DNA from: JBAQMG01 sp049302575
GTDB lineage: Bacteria > Bacillota > Desulfitobacteriia > Desulfitobacteriales > Desulfitobacteriaceae
Assembly (NCBI GenBank): GCA_049302575.1
Contig: JBAQMG010000039.1
Coordinates: 1-40,383 of the forward strand
DNA length: 40,383 nucleotides
Direction of reading: 5' to 3'
Shown: piece after piece, positions 7,651-15,873 of the stretch
Layout: each line of letters begins with the position of its first letter
How positions within the stretch are numbered: the stretch's first letter is position 1
The notes under the pieces: generated by a model
What the model saw: only the letters and a program-made list of their open reading frames with translations
What the model was told of the DNA's origin: nothing
Database searches by the model: none
Position numbers and translations under genes: made by a program

Positions 7651-7864
7651 CCTTTTCCTTTGTTGACTTTTCAAAACCCGATATAATCAACGGTAAGTCA
7701 AGAAAATAATATTAATGTTTTTTTAGGGCATATTTCGCTTTGTCGCAAAGCCATTATTCCCGACGCGTAACAGGAAATCACGCCATCTTCGTCGGTCATG
7801 CGCGGACGTGGCTAAGAACTTCAACGCTCCACTGAGTCCCATCCGTTAGCATTATTTCCGCCAG
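7651..7864. other. Non-coding stretch downstream of the HEPN-like gene
   Basis: No ORF. The left half is AT-rich. From about 7725 the sequence becomes richer in CG dinucleotides (GACGCG, TGCGCGGACG) and holds small hairpins such as CTTTG-TCG-CAAAG at about 7739 and a CGTC/GACG pair near 7789-7807. The change in composition suggests a remnant or an RNA of different origin, but I recognise no family. Confidence 0.3.
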
Positions 7865-8416
7865 CTATCCAACTAAATCAAGACTCCTGACCACATTGTC
7901 AGTAATTGCATATACAGTATAAAGATCGTATTTACCACCAAATTTAGGCAACCAATATCGTCCATGTGCCAACCAGTTCCGATATTTCATAGCTCCTCTA
8001 TATTCGCCGAGAATACGCTTAAGTTCTGGATGAACTCCTTTCCAGCACTCCAATATATCCTCTTCTAAAGATGCCTTATGTGACTTTTCGTTGTATATTT
8101 GTTTCATTGAGCGACTTATTTCGTCTCGCTTTTTTTCATATACTCTTGATAAATAGTCCCTTCTTAGCTTAGCCTCGACAGCTGACAGTAAACTCAGAGA
8201 TGTAACATTTTCGAGTTCCGTTAATTGTGACTTAATATGAGCTTCGATTTCAGCATTATTAAAGCCAATATATTTTGTAGGTACTGCAGAGTTATTTTTA
8301 ATAGCTTCTATTAAGTCACTCTTAAGTAGATGAAGTCCTAATTTATTACTGTCAAACCAATCCCATATCTCTTCAAGTTCTAAGTTTTCATCTGAAAAAG
8401 GCACCCGCTTCATCAT
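7865..8416 (-). CDS. HEPN-like protein (R-x4-H motif), second gene of a coupled pair
   Basis: A 183-residue protein starting MMKRVPFSDENLELEEIWDW at 8416. GAGGTAAC lies 5-6 nt upstream, and the ATG overlaps the preceding stop (ATGA), so the two genes are translationally coupled. The reading frame is open further upstream but that part lies inside the other gene. It is predicted all-helical. Near residue 155 it has KYRNWLAHGRYW, containing RNWLAH, the R-x4-H signature of HEPN ribonucleases found in toxin-antitoxin and abortive-infection systems and in RiboL-PSP-HEPN proteins. I infer an RNA-cleaving or RNA-binding defence or stress role. HEPN proteins can also be non-catalytic. It is flanked by an odd tRNA and hairpin clusters, typical of accessory DNA. 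Confidence 0.6.
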   Translation of the reverse strand: MMKRVPFSDENLELEEIWDWFDSNKLGLHLLKSDLIEAIKNNSAVPTKYIGFNNAEIEAHIKSQLTELENVTSLSLLSAVEAKLRRDYLSRVYEKKRDEISRSMKQIYNEKSHKASLEEDILECWKGVHPELKRILGEYRGAMKYRNWLAHGRYWLPKFGGKYDLYTVYAITDNVVRSLDLVG

Positions 8417-8961
8417 TTTGTTACCTCTAATAAAGCATCGGAGAAGGAGTCTGCATTTAGGTCGATGTATTTTATATTTGGCGGTGGAACAATAATCTTC
8501 CAAGCTAATTCAATTTCCTTTTTCAATGTCTCCACCTCAGGTGTTTTTTTGAGATCATTTGCTTGGGAAATTTTCACACTTATCCTAGGTCCAGTAGAAT
8601 CTTTATCTACTACTATAAACTTTATTGTACCATTCTTTCCGACCATATCTATCCGGCCATATGCTCCAATTAAATTGGTTCCGATGGGTTCAAAAACTAC
8701 GGAGTCATTAGAAATTTCAAGATGTAACCGTCGAGTTTTGTATTCACCAATATCTTCCTCGGATAACGTAATTTCCTCAAAGTTATATTGTAAAAGATCC
8801 TTGGCTTTATAGGGGACAAGCCATTCTTCTATTCTTGAGTAATATTCATCGATGTTATGGAGCCAACGTTGCTTTTCTTGTTTCCAGTCTATCGGGGGCA
8901 CTGCGACTTTTTGTTCTTTTTTGTCCGCGAGAAATTTCTCCAAGTCTTTAAGTCCCAACAA
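8413..8961 (-). CDS. Unknown protein encoded upstream of and coupled to the HEPN-like gene
   Basis: 182 residues from a TTG (two adjacent TTG codons, GGGAGG 5-8 nt upstream). The first 55 residues are charged and helical (IDWKQEKQRWLHNIDEYY). Residues 75-130 are strand-rich (LHLEISNDSVVFEP, NLIGAYGRIDMVGKNGTIKF). The end (IELAWKIIVPPPNIKY, then DADSFSDALLEV) is again helical. No transmembrane segment, signal or known catalytic motif is visible. Position and coupling suggest it is the partner, sensor or antidote of the HEPN-like protein. I cannot name a family. A candidate promoter lies at 8999-9026, so the pair is probably an independent bicistronic unit. Confidence 0.6.
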   Translation of the reverse strand: MLGLKDLEKFLADKKEQKVAVPPIDWKQEKQRWLHNIDEYYSRIEEWLVPYKAKDLLQYNFEEITLSEEDIGEYKTRRLHLEISNDSVVFEPIGTNLIGAYGRIDMVGKNGTIKFIVVDKDSTGPRISVKISQANDLKKTPEVETLKKEIELAWKIIVPPPNIKYIDLNADSFSDALLEVTK

Positions 8962-8998
8962 TCTTACCTCCCTTAATTTAGCATCACAACTAATTCCA

Positions 8999-9026
8999 AT
9001 AATATCACTTATTGCAGACTATGCAA
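8999..9026 (-). promoter_or_regulatory. Candidate promoter of the HEPN-like gene pair
   Basis: Minus strand TTGCAT (9021-9026) and TATTAT (8999-9004), 16 bp apart, 38 bp before the first gene. Confidence 0.4.
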
Positions 9027-9070
9027 TCCATTGAAAGTCCTATTTTTTTCCAAGCGCCAGAAGAAGTCTC

Positions 9071-9147
9071 CCCCTTCCATAAGGGAGCTGAATTAAGTGG
9101 GGGAGCTTGGAGACCCCCACTTAATCATCGAGCGAAGCAAGTTCGCT
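9071..9147. repeat. Cluster of strong hairpins (REP/MITE-like)
   Basis: Arms TTAAGTGGGGG (9093-9103) and CCCCCACTTAA (9114-9124) form an 11-bp perfect inverted repeat with a 10-nt loop. It is preceded by a CTCCC/GGGAG pair (about 9069-9088) and followed by AGCGAA-GCAAG-TTCGCT plus T residues (9131-9150). The set looks like a small mobile repeat or a structured RNA rather than a simple terminator. Confidence 0.45.
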
Positions 9148-9167
9148 TTTAGAAGAATAAAAGTTAT

Positions 9168-9200
9168 AAGACCTCCAAATCGTTCGGGGGGTCTTTTCTT
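9168..9200. terminator. Terminator hairpin between folC and the HEPN-like pair
   Basis: AAGACCTCC pairs with GGGGGTCTT (one G-U) around a loop, followed on the plus strand by TTCTT; on the minus strand it lies about 25 nt after the folC stop. Probably serves folC, possibly bidirectional. Confidence 0.55.
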
Positions 9201-9226
9201 AGTTCATGGAAGCCATAGTATTTTTC

Positions 9227-10573
9227 CTACCCCAAATCTAACTTAACTTTCTTTAGAATCTTAAGTAAGGCTTCACGCGCATCGGCTAACATATATAATG
9301 AACCAGTAACACAGAGCATATCTTTGGGACCTAGTCGTTTAAATGCTTTCGCCACTGCTTCTTTAGGGTCTTCAATACAAATGACGGGTTTACTGTGTTT
9401 CTCGGCAATTTTTGCCAGCCCAGTCCAATCCCCAGCACGTGGAGAATCAGGTTTTGTTATAATTACCTCATCTGCAAATGGCACCAGCAAGTCCACAACT
9501 TTTTCTCTCTCTTTATCAGCCAGCATACCTAAACAGAGTATCATTCGATCCCTAGTATAGCTCGGCAGCGTCCGTGAGAGCACCTCTGCACCGTCAACAT
9601 TATGTGCCCCATCAAGTAAGACTTTGGGGCTGAACGACAAAAGTTCCAAACGTCCAGGCCATTGAACCTTGCGTAAGGCTGCATAAATAGCTTCACGGGG
9701 AATAATGACTCCATAGTCTGATTTTAAAACTTCACATACCGTAACAGCAGTTGCTGCATTGCGAAGTTGATGTTCTCCAATCAGGTGAAGGCGTAATTTC
9801 AAGTAAGTAGCATGTAAACCAGATAAATCAAACTCTTGTTCCAATTCCCCACTCCAACGTTTCTCCCAGCGAACATCTTCTCCTACTCGCCAAAGTTGTA
9901 CCCCAACCTGACGCGCCCGTTCAGCCAAGATTTCTAATACTTCCAGACGTTCGGCAGCTGTCACTACAATAGAATTTGGCTTAATAATCCCCGCTTTAAC
10001 CTGAGTTATTGCCGAAATATCTGTTCCTAAGTAATCCATGTGATCCATTCCTACATTAGTAATGACTGAAATCAAGGGAGAAACAACATTAGTAGAATCA
10101 ATTTCCCCACCTAAACCAACTTCCACAATCGCAAAGTCGACCTTCTCTTCTGCAAAATAGTTTAAAGCCAAGGCCGTATGAACTTCAAACTCCGTAGGGT
10201 GCTCCACCCCACCCGCAACTAATTCCTCCAGATGTGGTTTTAATTGATTAACTAGCCTAATCACCCTAGATTTGGGAATCATTTCTCCATTAATAACAAT
10301 TCGTTCACGGTAATCATGTAAATGTGGGGAAGTAAATATCCCCACATTAAAGCCAGCTTCCCGTAAAATTTCAGCAATCATGATAGACGTTGAACCTTTT
10401 CCGTTTGTCCCACCCACATGGACAACCCGTAATTGCCGCTCTGGATTTTTCATGCGATCAAGCAATCCTTGGATTCGTTCAAGTCCAAAATTCATACCAA
10501 ACTTAGTCAAATTAGCTAAGTATTCTAAAGTCTCACTATAAAGTTGATCCTGATCCTCACCCTGCTTGTCCAT
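9227..10573 (-). CDS. folC: Folylpolyglutamate synthase / dihydrofolate synthase
   Basis: A 448-residue cytoplasmic ligase that adds glutamate to folates with ATP. Visible family features are the P-loop HVGGTNGKGSTS near residue 50, the folate-loop segment GIFTSPHLHDYRERI, the ATP/Mg segment VEVGLGGEIDSTNV, and VLLDGAHNVDGAEVL in the C-terminal domain. Length is normal. It starts 3 bp after the valS stop, so the two genes are surely one transcript, an arrangement common in Firmicutes. Control would therefore come from the T-box leader and promoter before valS. Confidence 0.93.
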   Translation of the reverse strand: MDKQGEDQDQLYSETLEYLANLTKFGMNFGLERIQGLLDRMKNPERQLRVVHVGGTNGKGSTSIMIAEILREAGFNVGIFTSPHLHDYRERIVINGEMIPKSRVIRLVNQLKPHLEELVAGGVEHPTEFEVHTALALNYFAEEKVDFAIVEVGLGGEIDSTNVVSPLISVITNVGMDHMDYLGTDISAITQVKAGIIKPNSIVVTAAERLEVLEILAERARQVGVQLWRVGEDVRWEKRWSGELEQEFDLSGLHATYLKLRLHLIGEHQLRNAATAVTVCEVLKSDYGVIIPREAIYAALRKVQWPGRLELLSFSPKVLLDGAHNVDGAEVLSRTLPSYTRDRMILCLGMLADKEREKVVDLLVPFADEVIITKPDSPRAGDWTGLAKIAEKHSKPVICIEDPKEAVAKAFKRLGPKDMLCVTGSLYMLADAREALLKILKKVKLDLG

Positions 10574-10576
10574 CCT

Positions 10577-13231
10577 CTATCCTTCCTCCACCGTCAATTC
10601 CACTAAACGAGCCCCCAACGCCACCCGACGAGCGATAACCCCTTCTAATTTCTCTTTTTCTTTGGCAACTACTTCAACAGGGGCTTTTGCGACAAAACCT
10701 GGATTATTTAGTTTTGTTGCCAAATGTTCTTGATCCTTCTGAGCTTGGGCCAGCTCTTTTTCGACACGTGCGATTTCCTTCTCAAGATCTAGTAATCCCT
10801 TTAAAGGCAAGTAGATTTCTATTCCATCTAAAACAGCTCCAGCAGCTTTGGCAGGTTTGATAGGCAGTTCGGCCAAAACAGTTACGTCTGATCCTCCAGC
10901 AAGCTGCTTAATAGCGGCAACACCTAAGGTTAATACCCTACGGATCTCAGCCTCAGGAGCAAATAAGATAATTTCAGCCTTTTTCCCAGGAGCTACATTC
11001 ATTTCAGCTCGGATATTGCGTATCGCTTTAATCACATTCATCTGCAAATTCATCGCTTTTTCAGCGGCTTCATCACGCAAGTCTTGGGCCTGGGGCCAAT
11101 CCTGAGTCATAATACTTTCTCCTTGCAAAGGGAGGTTCTGCCAGATCTCTTCAGTCAAGAAGGGCATGAAGGGATGCAAAAGCCGCATGGTTCCATCTAA
11201 AACTTCCAGGATTACCGACTGTGCAGTCTGTCTAGCGCTGACCTTCACTTTATCATAAAGACGGGGTTTGCAAAGCTCAATGTACCAGTCACAGAATTCA
11301 CTCCAGATAAATTCATAAAGTAACCGTCCCGCCTCCCCAAGATCAAAATGTTCTAAGGAATCTGTCACACTTTCAATGAGTGCTGTATACCGGGAAAGTA
11401 TCCATTGATCCGCTAACTCCAACTTACCCCTGTCCACGCTTTGATAATCATTAAGATTTAGAAGTACAAACCGTGAAGCATTCCAAATCTTGTTAGCAAA
11501 GTTTCGCGTAGCTTCTAACTTTTCAGGATGGAAACGCAAGTCATTACCCGGGGTATTCCCGGTAATCAGCATAAACCTCAGTGTATCCGCGCCATAGTTT
11601 TGGATTACTTCGAGAGGATCCACACCGTTTCCCAAGGATTTACTCATTTTACGACCCTGAGCATCCAACACTAAGCCGTGAATCATCACCTGATGAAAAG
11701 GAACTTCCTTTTGAAATTCCAAACCCATAAAAATCATCCGTGCTACCCAAAAGAAGATGATATCCCTACCAGTTACTAACACCGAAGTTGGATAAAACTT
11801 ACTCAATTCAGCCGTTCGTTCTGGCCAGCCTAACGTAGAAAATGGCCAAAGACCTGAAGAAAACCACGTGTCTAAAACATCAGGGTCTTGTACTAAATGC
11901 TCAGAACCACAGCTCGGGCAGGTTACAGGATCCTGCTTAGTACAAACCTCTGCCCCACAAGCTTGGCAATACCAGACAGGTATCCGGTGCCCCCACCACA
12001 ATTGACGTGAAATACACCAGTCTCTGATATTTTCCAGCCAACCTAAATATATCTTGCTAAAACGTTCAGGAACAAATTCTAATTTTCCCTCTCGGACTAC
12101 CTCCATGGCAGGCTTAGCTAGAGGGTCCATCTTGACAAACCACTGCTTACTGACCATCGGTTCAATTACTGTGGAGCAACGATAGCACTCCCCGACAGCA
12201 TGTGGATGAACTTCAATTTTAAGAAGTACTCCAAGATCCTCCAAATCCTTGACAATCATTTTACGGGCAGCATAACGATCCATCCCCTGATACTTACCAG
12301 CGTTCTCATTCATCTTAGCTTCTTTATCTAAGACGGCAACTTGTGGTAAATTGTGACGCCTCCCAACTTCAAAATCATTGGGGTCGTGTGAGGGGGTAAT
12401 TTTTACCGCTCCAGTCCCAAATTCCCGCTCAACGTACTCGTCGGCAATCACTGGGATTTCCTTCGCCAGTAAAGGGAGAATCAAGGTTTTACCAACCAAG
12501 TGACTATACCGTTCATCCTCTGGGTGGACAGCAACGGCAGTATCTCCCAACATAGTTTCCGGGCGAGTTGTGGCGACAACAATAAATTCTTCACTATCTT
12601 TGACTGGATATCGTAAATGATACATCTGGCCCTCTCGCTCCACATGCTCAACTTCGATATCTGAGATTGTAGTATGGCATTTCGGACACCAGTTGATAAT
12701 GTAATTTCCCCGATAAATGAGACCTTTATTAAATAAATCAACAAATACCTCTCGTACAGCTTGAGAACATCCTTCATCCATCGTGAAGCGCTCTCTTGAC
12801 CAATCACAAGAAGCCCCAATACGCCGCAATTGTTGAGTAATCCGTCCGCCGTATTGTTCCTTCCAATCCCAAACCCGTTCTAGAAACTTTTCACGCCCTA
12901 ATTCCTGTCTATTTTGACCATCTTTAACTAATTGTTCTTCAACTTTGGCCTGTGTGGCAATCCCTGCATGATCTGTTCCGGGCAACCAAAGTGTATTGTA
13001 CCCTTGCATCCGTTTAAATCTTGTCAAAATATCCTGAATAGTACAATCCATAGCATGCCCTAAATGCAGCGAACCCGTGACATTCGGTGGAGGCATAACA
13101 ATCGAAAATGCAGGTTTCCCTTCAACCATGCCTGCTCGGAAGAACCCCTTATCATCCCAATATTGATACCATTTCCCTTCTACCTGACTTGAATCATAAA
13201 CTGAGGACATTTGAATATTTTCCTCTTGCAT
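10577..13231 (-). CDS. valS: Valyl-tRNA synthetase
   Basis: An 884-residue class I synthetase charging tRNA-Val. The HIGH-type motif is in PPPNVTGSLHLGHAMD and the KMSKS loop in GRKMSKSLGNG. The editing domain contains TTRPETMLGDTAV, a Cys4 zinc-like element (CQACGAEV and CPSCGSE) sits before the catalytic insert, and the C-terminus is a coiled-coil arm (LEKEIARVEKELAQAQ), all typical of bacterial ValRS. The chosen ATG has AAAGGGG 9 nt upstream; MSSVYDSS eight codons later is an alternative. A T-box core with its terminator lies about 105 bp upstream. Confidence 0.96.
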   Translation of the reverse strand: MQEENIQMSSVYDSSQVEGKWYQYWDDKGFFRAGMVEGKPAFSIVMPPPNVTGSLHLGHAMDCTIQDILTRFKRMQGYNTLWLPGTDHAGIATQAKVEEQLVKDGQNRQELGREKFLERVWDWKEQYGGRITQQLRRIGASCDWSRERFTMDEGCSQAVREVFVDLFNKGLIYRGNYIINWCPKCHTTISDIEVEHVEREGQMYHLRYPVKDSEEFIVVATTRPETMLGDTAVAVHPEDERYSHLVGKTLILPLLAKEIPVIADEYVEREFGTGAVKITPSHDPNDFEVGRRHNLPQVAVLDKEAKMNENAGKYQGMDRYAARKMIVKDLEDLGVLLKIEVHPHAVGECYRCSTVIEPMVSKQWFVKMDPLAKPAMEVVREGKLEFVPERFSKIYLGWLENIRDWCISRQLWWGHRIPVWYCQACGAEVCTKQDPVTCPSCGSEHLVQDPDVLDTWFSSGLWPFSTLGWPERTAELSKFYPTSVLVTGRDIIFFWVARMIFMGLEFQKEVPFHQVMIHGLVLDAQGRKMSKSLGNGVDPLEVIQNYGADTLRFMLITGNTPGNDLRFHPEKLEATRNFANKIWNASRFVLLNLNDYQSVDRGKLELADQWILSRYTALIESVTDSLEHFDLGEAGRLLYEFIWSEFCDWYIELCKPRLYDKVKVSARQTAQSVILEVLDGTMRLLHPFMPFLTEEIWQNLPLQGESIMTQDWPQAQDLRDEAAEKAMNLQMNVIKAIRNIRAEMNVAPGKKAEIILFAPEAEIRRVLTLGVAAIKQLAGGSDVTVLAELPIKPAKAAGAVLDGIEIYLPLKGLLDLEKEIARVEKELAQAQKDQEHLATKLNNPGFVAKAPVEVVAKEKEKLEGVIARRVALGARLVELTVEEG

Positions 13232-13253
13232 AATTAAAAACCCCTTTCCATGC

Positions 13254-13338
13254 TCGATGCCCGATGCCCGATGTCCGATGTCCGATGTCCAAATGCCAGT
13301 TGTGCATTATTAATTATGAATTATGCATTATGAATTAA
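13254..13338. repeat. Two heptanucleotide tandem repeats between the T-box terminator and valS
   Basis: At 13254-13290 the units are TCGATGC, CCGATGC and three CCGATGT. At 13304-13338 an unrelated set runs GCATTAT, TAATTAT, GAATTAT, GCATTAT, GAATTAA. Both have a strict 7-bp period. They occupy most of the space between the terminator and the ribosome site. Confidence 0.75.
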
Positions 13339-13416
13339 AAAAGCCCTTCGCCTACAAAGTGCGAAAGACTCCGCGGTACCACCTTTTTTTCGGCAAACCC
13401 TGTCCAACTTTCGTTT
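13337..13416 (-). promoter_or_regulatory. T-box antiterminator/terminator core of valS, apparently without Stem I
   Basis: The T-box sequence GGTGGTACCGCGG (13383-13371) is followed by a 10-bp terminator hairpin AGTCTTTCGC / GCGAAGGGCT (13370-13342) and a run of T. Uncharged tRNA normally pairs its CCA end with this bulge and its anticodon with a specifier loop in Stem I. The consensus promoter at 13423-13451 would start the transcript only about 33 nt before the T-box motif, too little for Stem I. The 270 bp upstream (13452-13721) show no recognisable Stem I either. Confidence 0.8.
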
Positions 13417-13422
13417 AAAAAT

Positions 13423-13451
13423 ATTATACTCAGCTTGAGAAACAATGTCAA
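13423..13451 (-). promoter_or_regulatory. Consensus sigma-A promoter of valS-folC
   Basis: TTGACA (13446-13451) and TATAAT (13423-13428) with a 17-bp spacer on the minus strand, a 12/12 match. Predicted start near 13416. Confidence 0.8.
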
Positions 13452-13721
13452 AAACCAAACTTTAGTTAGACTTACCTGTCCCAAAACTTATACTCCTATT
13501 GAAAAATTATACCCTAACTCCCCTCATATAAAGAAGGATAATCAAACTTGATAACGAATTCTGTACACTAAGAATATTTTTGTTCATGCGTATGCTAGTG
13601 TATTTCAGTTAAAATTAAGTGTCTTATAAGGTGTCTACAAATTATTCATTAGTTTTAACACTCTTCCATGAATAACAAATGAACACAGACTTCCGCTCAT
13701 CTAAAAAGGGGGCATAATTTT

Positions 13722-15059
13722 ATGGAGCAATTCCTGGATCGTTTAAGTCATTTCTTTTTTAATCATTCTAGAATAGTACGTTGGTGGTTTAATCTGAGCC
13801 TATCAATCAAACTTATTTTATCTTTTACAATAAACGCTTTGATTCCTTCCACTATCGGTTTATTCGTCTTCTTTCTAGTTAAAAGCGGTTCAAATATTCA
13901 AGAGCACGTAACCCTTATTCTAATCTTTTCCTTCATCGCCACTGGATTTACTTTTTTCTACGGTCTATACATTGCCTTTTTAACCTCTACACCTATCCAC
14001 CGCAGCTTAGAATTTGCCAAAACTGTTGCAGCAGGTGACCTAACCCCCAACTTATATAGTATGACAGAAAAAGATGAAACCGCTTTACTTTGCAAAGCCC
14101 TAAATACTATGGTGGAGAGTTTCCGTTCTTTGGTAAGTAATATTTCGCACGGTGCTGACATTTTTGCCGAATCCTCCAGAGTTTTGTCGGTGAGGGCCGA
14201 ACTCACTACTAACGCTGCTCAACAAGTAGCCCTAGCCATTAACCAAGTTGCCCAAGGGTCACAAACCCAAGCCAATAGTGTCCAAGCCATTCTTCAAGCG
14301 GTTCAAGAAATGTCCACGGATATACACCAAATTAATCAAAGTGTAGCTCTGGCAGATGAAGCCTCAATCCAAGCTCTAGACTTAGCTAATGAGGGCGATC
14401 GTTCTATCACCAAGACTAACGAACAAATGACTCATATTCATCAAACAGTCGAGGAAACTGGAAGAATTATCTCCGAATTAGGTGATAAGTCTACAAATAT
14501 TGGTACTATAGTGGAAACGATCAAGGCCATTTCAGATCAAACAAATCTACTCGCCCTTAATGCTGCCATTGAGGCTGCTCGAGCTGGAGAACATGGTCGT
14601 GGGTTCAGCGTTGTTGCCGAAGAAATCCGCAAACTTGCTGAACAATCCACTATTTCCAGCGCTCAAATCGAACATATTATACACGACATTAAAATTAATG
14701 TAGAACGAGCGATTACCAGCATGAACGCCGAAAAGGAAGTTGTTCTAAATGGTTCACAAATAATCAATGAGGCTCAGAAAGCCTTTAGTCGCATTGTTGA
14801 TAGCACCCAAATTGTTAATCGAAAAATCAAAGAAGTATCGGAATTCACCAAACACATTTCATTCAGTTCCGAACATATTGCTAAAGAGATAACCCAAGTG
14901 GCTGCTGTTAGTCAGGAGACGACTGCTCAAACTGAGGAGGTAGCCTCCAGTAGTACTGAACAAATGACATCTATGCAAGAAATCAAAGCTTCAATTGCCG
15001 AACTTTCTACTGCTGCCATCGAATTACAAGCTGGAGCCCATAAATTTAAGTCGCGTTAA
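13722..15059 (+). CDS. Methyl-accepting chemotaxis protein with minimal sensory loop
   Basis: A 445-residue inner-membrane receptor that would signal to CheA/CheW. Two hydrophobic helices (about residues 25-55 and 62-88) are joined by only about ten outside residues (SGSNIQEHVT), so there is no periplasmic ligand domain. A HAMP domain follows (from TPIHRSLEFAKTVAAGDL), then the long coiled coil with the conserved tip (LLALNAAIEAARAGEHGRGF) around residue 285. It ends with QAGAHKFKSR and no CheR-tethering pentapeptide. AAGGGGGC precedes the ATG. It may sense membrane state, intracellular signals or an associated protein. Stands alone, divergent from valS; no promoter of the motility sigma factor type was found. 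Confidence 0.92.
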   Translation: MEQFLDRLSHFFFNHSRIVRWWFNLSLSIKLILSFTINALIPSTIGLFVFFLVKSGSNIQEHVTLILIFSFIATGFTFFYGLYIAFLTSTPIHRSLEFAKTVAAGDLTPNLYSMTEKDETALLCKALNTMVESFRSLVSNISHGADIFAESSRVLSVRAELTTNAAQQVALAINQVAQGSQTQANSVQAILQAVQEMSTDIHQINQSVALADEASIQALDLANEGDRSITKTNEQMTHIHQTVEETGRIISELGDKSTNIGTIVETIKAISDQTNLLALNAAIEAARAGEHGRGFSVVAEEIRKLAEQSTISSAQIEHIIHDIKINVERAITSMNAEKEVVLNGSQIINEAQKAFSRIVDSTQIVNRKIKEVSEFTKHISFSSEHIAKEITQVAAVSQETTAQTEEVASSSTEQMTSMQEIKASIAELSTAAIELQAGAHKFKSR

Positions 15060-15087
15060 TCCGTAGTTGAATAAGAATCCACAACAA

Positions 15088-15128
15088 AGAAAACGGTTGC
15101 TCATCATAATAGGCGACCGTTTTCTTTT
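15088..15128 (+). terminator. Terminator after the chemotaxis receptor
   Basis: AGAAAACGGTTGC (15088-15100) pairs with GCGACCGTTTTCT (15113-15125, one G-U), followed by T residues. The mirror strand also carries a T-rich run, so it may also serve the converging nitroreductase gene. Confidence 0.85.
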
Positions 15129-15223
15129 TGGACTATCATAAAGTCTTCATTTTTTTCTCTAATCTGCAACTCAGCAAGTAGTAATATGCAAAGCAAGAGA
15201 CATTTAATAATGCATCATGAATT

Positions 15224-15751
15224 TTACAACCCCCAACCCTCATTAAAAACAATCTCATTAATCCCTTTGCGGGGACGAGGATGCTTTTCTTCCGCTGCAT
15301 AACCTAACGGCGTAATAGCGACAACACGGACACCCTCAGGAACATTAAGCACTCTTTTCACTATTTCTTCATTGAATAAGGCCATCCAACACGTACCCAA
15401 TCCTAGTTCAGTCGCTGCCAAAACAAGATGTTCCATCGCCAAACCCGCATCAAGCATCATGTAATCTTTTTCTTCCCAAACCTCAGATTCATTAGGAAGA
15501 GCACAAAGCACAACAACAACTGGAGCCTGTACAATTGCTTTACGTCCGGGGTTACCTTCGCTGAAAGTTGCAGTTATTGCAGTTCGCAATTTTAAATCCT
15601 TTACCACAACAAACCTCCAGCATTGAAGGTTTTTCCATGAGGGGGCCAATCGGGCACATTCCAAAATATAATCCAGCTTTGTCTGTTCAATAGGCTTGTC
15701 CAAATAAGCACGTATGCTCCGTCGTTGTTGGATAATCTCTAATAAATTCAT
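15224..15751 (-). CDS. Nitroreductase-family FMN oxidoreductase
   Basis: A 175-residue cytoplasmic flavoprotein of the NfsA/FrxA-like superfamily. The N-terminal FMN-binding signature (IIQQRRSIRAYLDKPIE, ARLAPSWKNLQCWRFVVV) and the C-terminal PLGYAAEEKHPRPRK phosphate-binding segment are clear. Such enzymes reduce nitro compounds, quinones or flavins with NAD(P)H; the physiological substrate cannot be predicted. AAAGGATG lies 9 nt before the ATG. The gene stands alone, with heptamer repeats immediately upstream that occupy the expected promoter region. Confidence 0.88.
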   Translation of the reverse strand: MNLLEIIQQRRSIRAYLDKPIEQTKLDYILECARLAPSWKNLQCWRFVVVKDLKLRTAITATFSEGNPGRKAIVQAPVVVVLCALPNESEVWEEKDYMMLDAGLAMEHLVLAATELGLGTCWMALFNEEIVKRVLNVPEGVRVVAITPLGYAAEEKHPRPRKGINEIVFNEGWGL

Positions 15752-15771
15752 TTCTCACAACATCCTTTCAA

Positions 15772-15869
15772 CTCGATGCATGATGTTCATGCTCGATGTT
15801 CGTTATTCGTTATTCTTTATTCTTTATTCGTTATTCGTTATTCGTTATTCGTTATTCGTTATTCGTTAT
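15772..15869. repeat. Heptanucleotide tandem repeat, TCGTTAT family
   Basis: A continuous 7-bp register from about 15793: TCGATGT, then TCGTTAT twice, TCTTTAT twice and TCGTTAT six times, preceded by degenerate CTCGATG-type units from 15772. It lies between the nitroreductase start and the end of the membrane-protein gene, whose last codons fall in the adjoining AT-rich tail. Confidence 0.85.
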
Positions 15870-15873
15870 TTTA

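Noticed and set aside
7669..7692. TTGACT and TATAAT after the tRNA terminator as a promoter
   Set aside because: The spacing is only 13 bp, too short for a sigma-A promoter, and no gene follows on that strand.
8417..8503. Longer start for the HEPN-like protein
   Set aside because: The extra 29 codons lie inside the upstream gene in another frame; the ATGA-overlap start has a strong ribosome site.
15793..15869. TCGTTAT heptamers read as coding ORFs on the plus strand
   Set aside because: Any 7-bp repeat without stops yields open frames in all three phases; the predicted peptides are simple repeats without ribosome sites.
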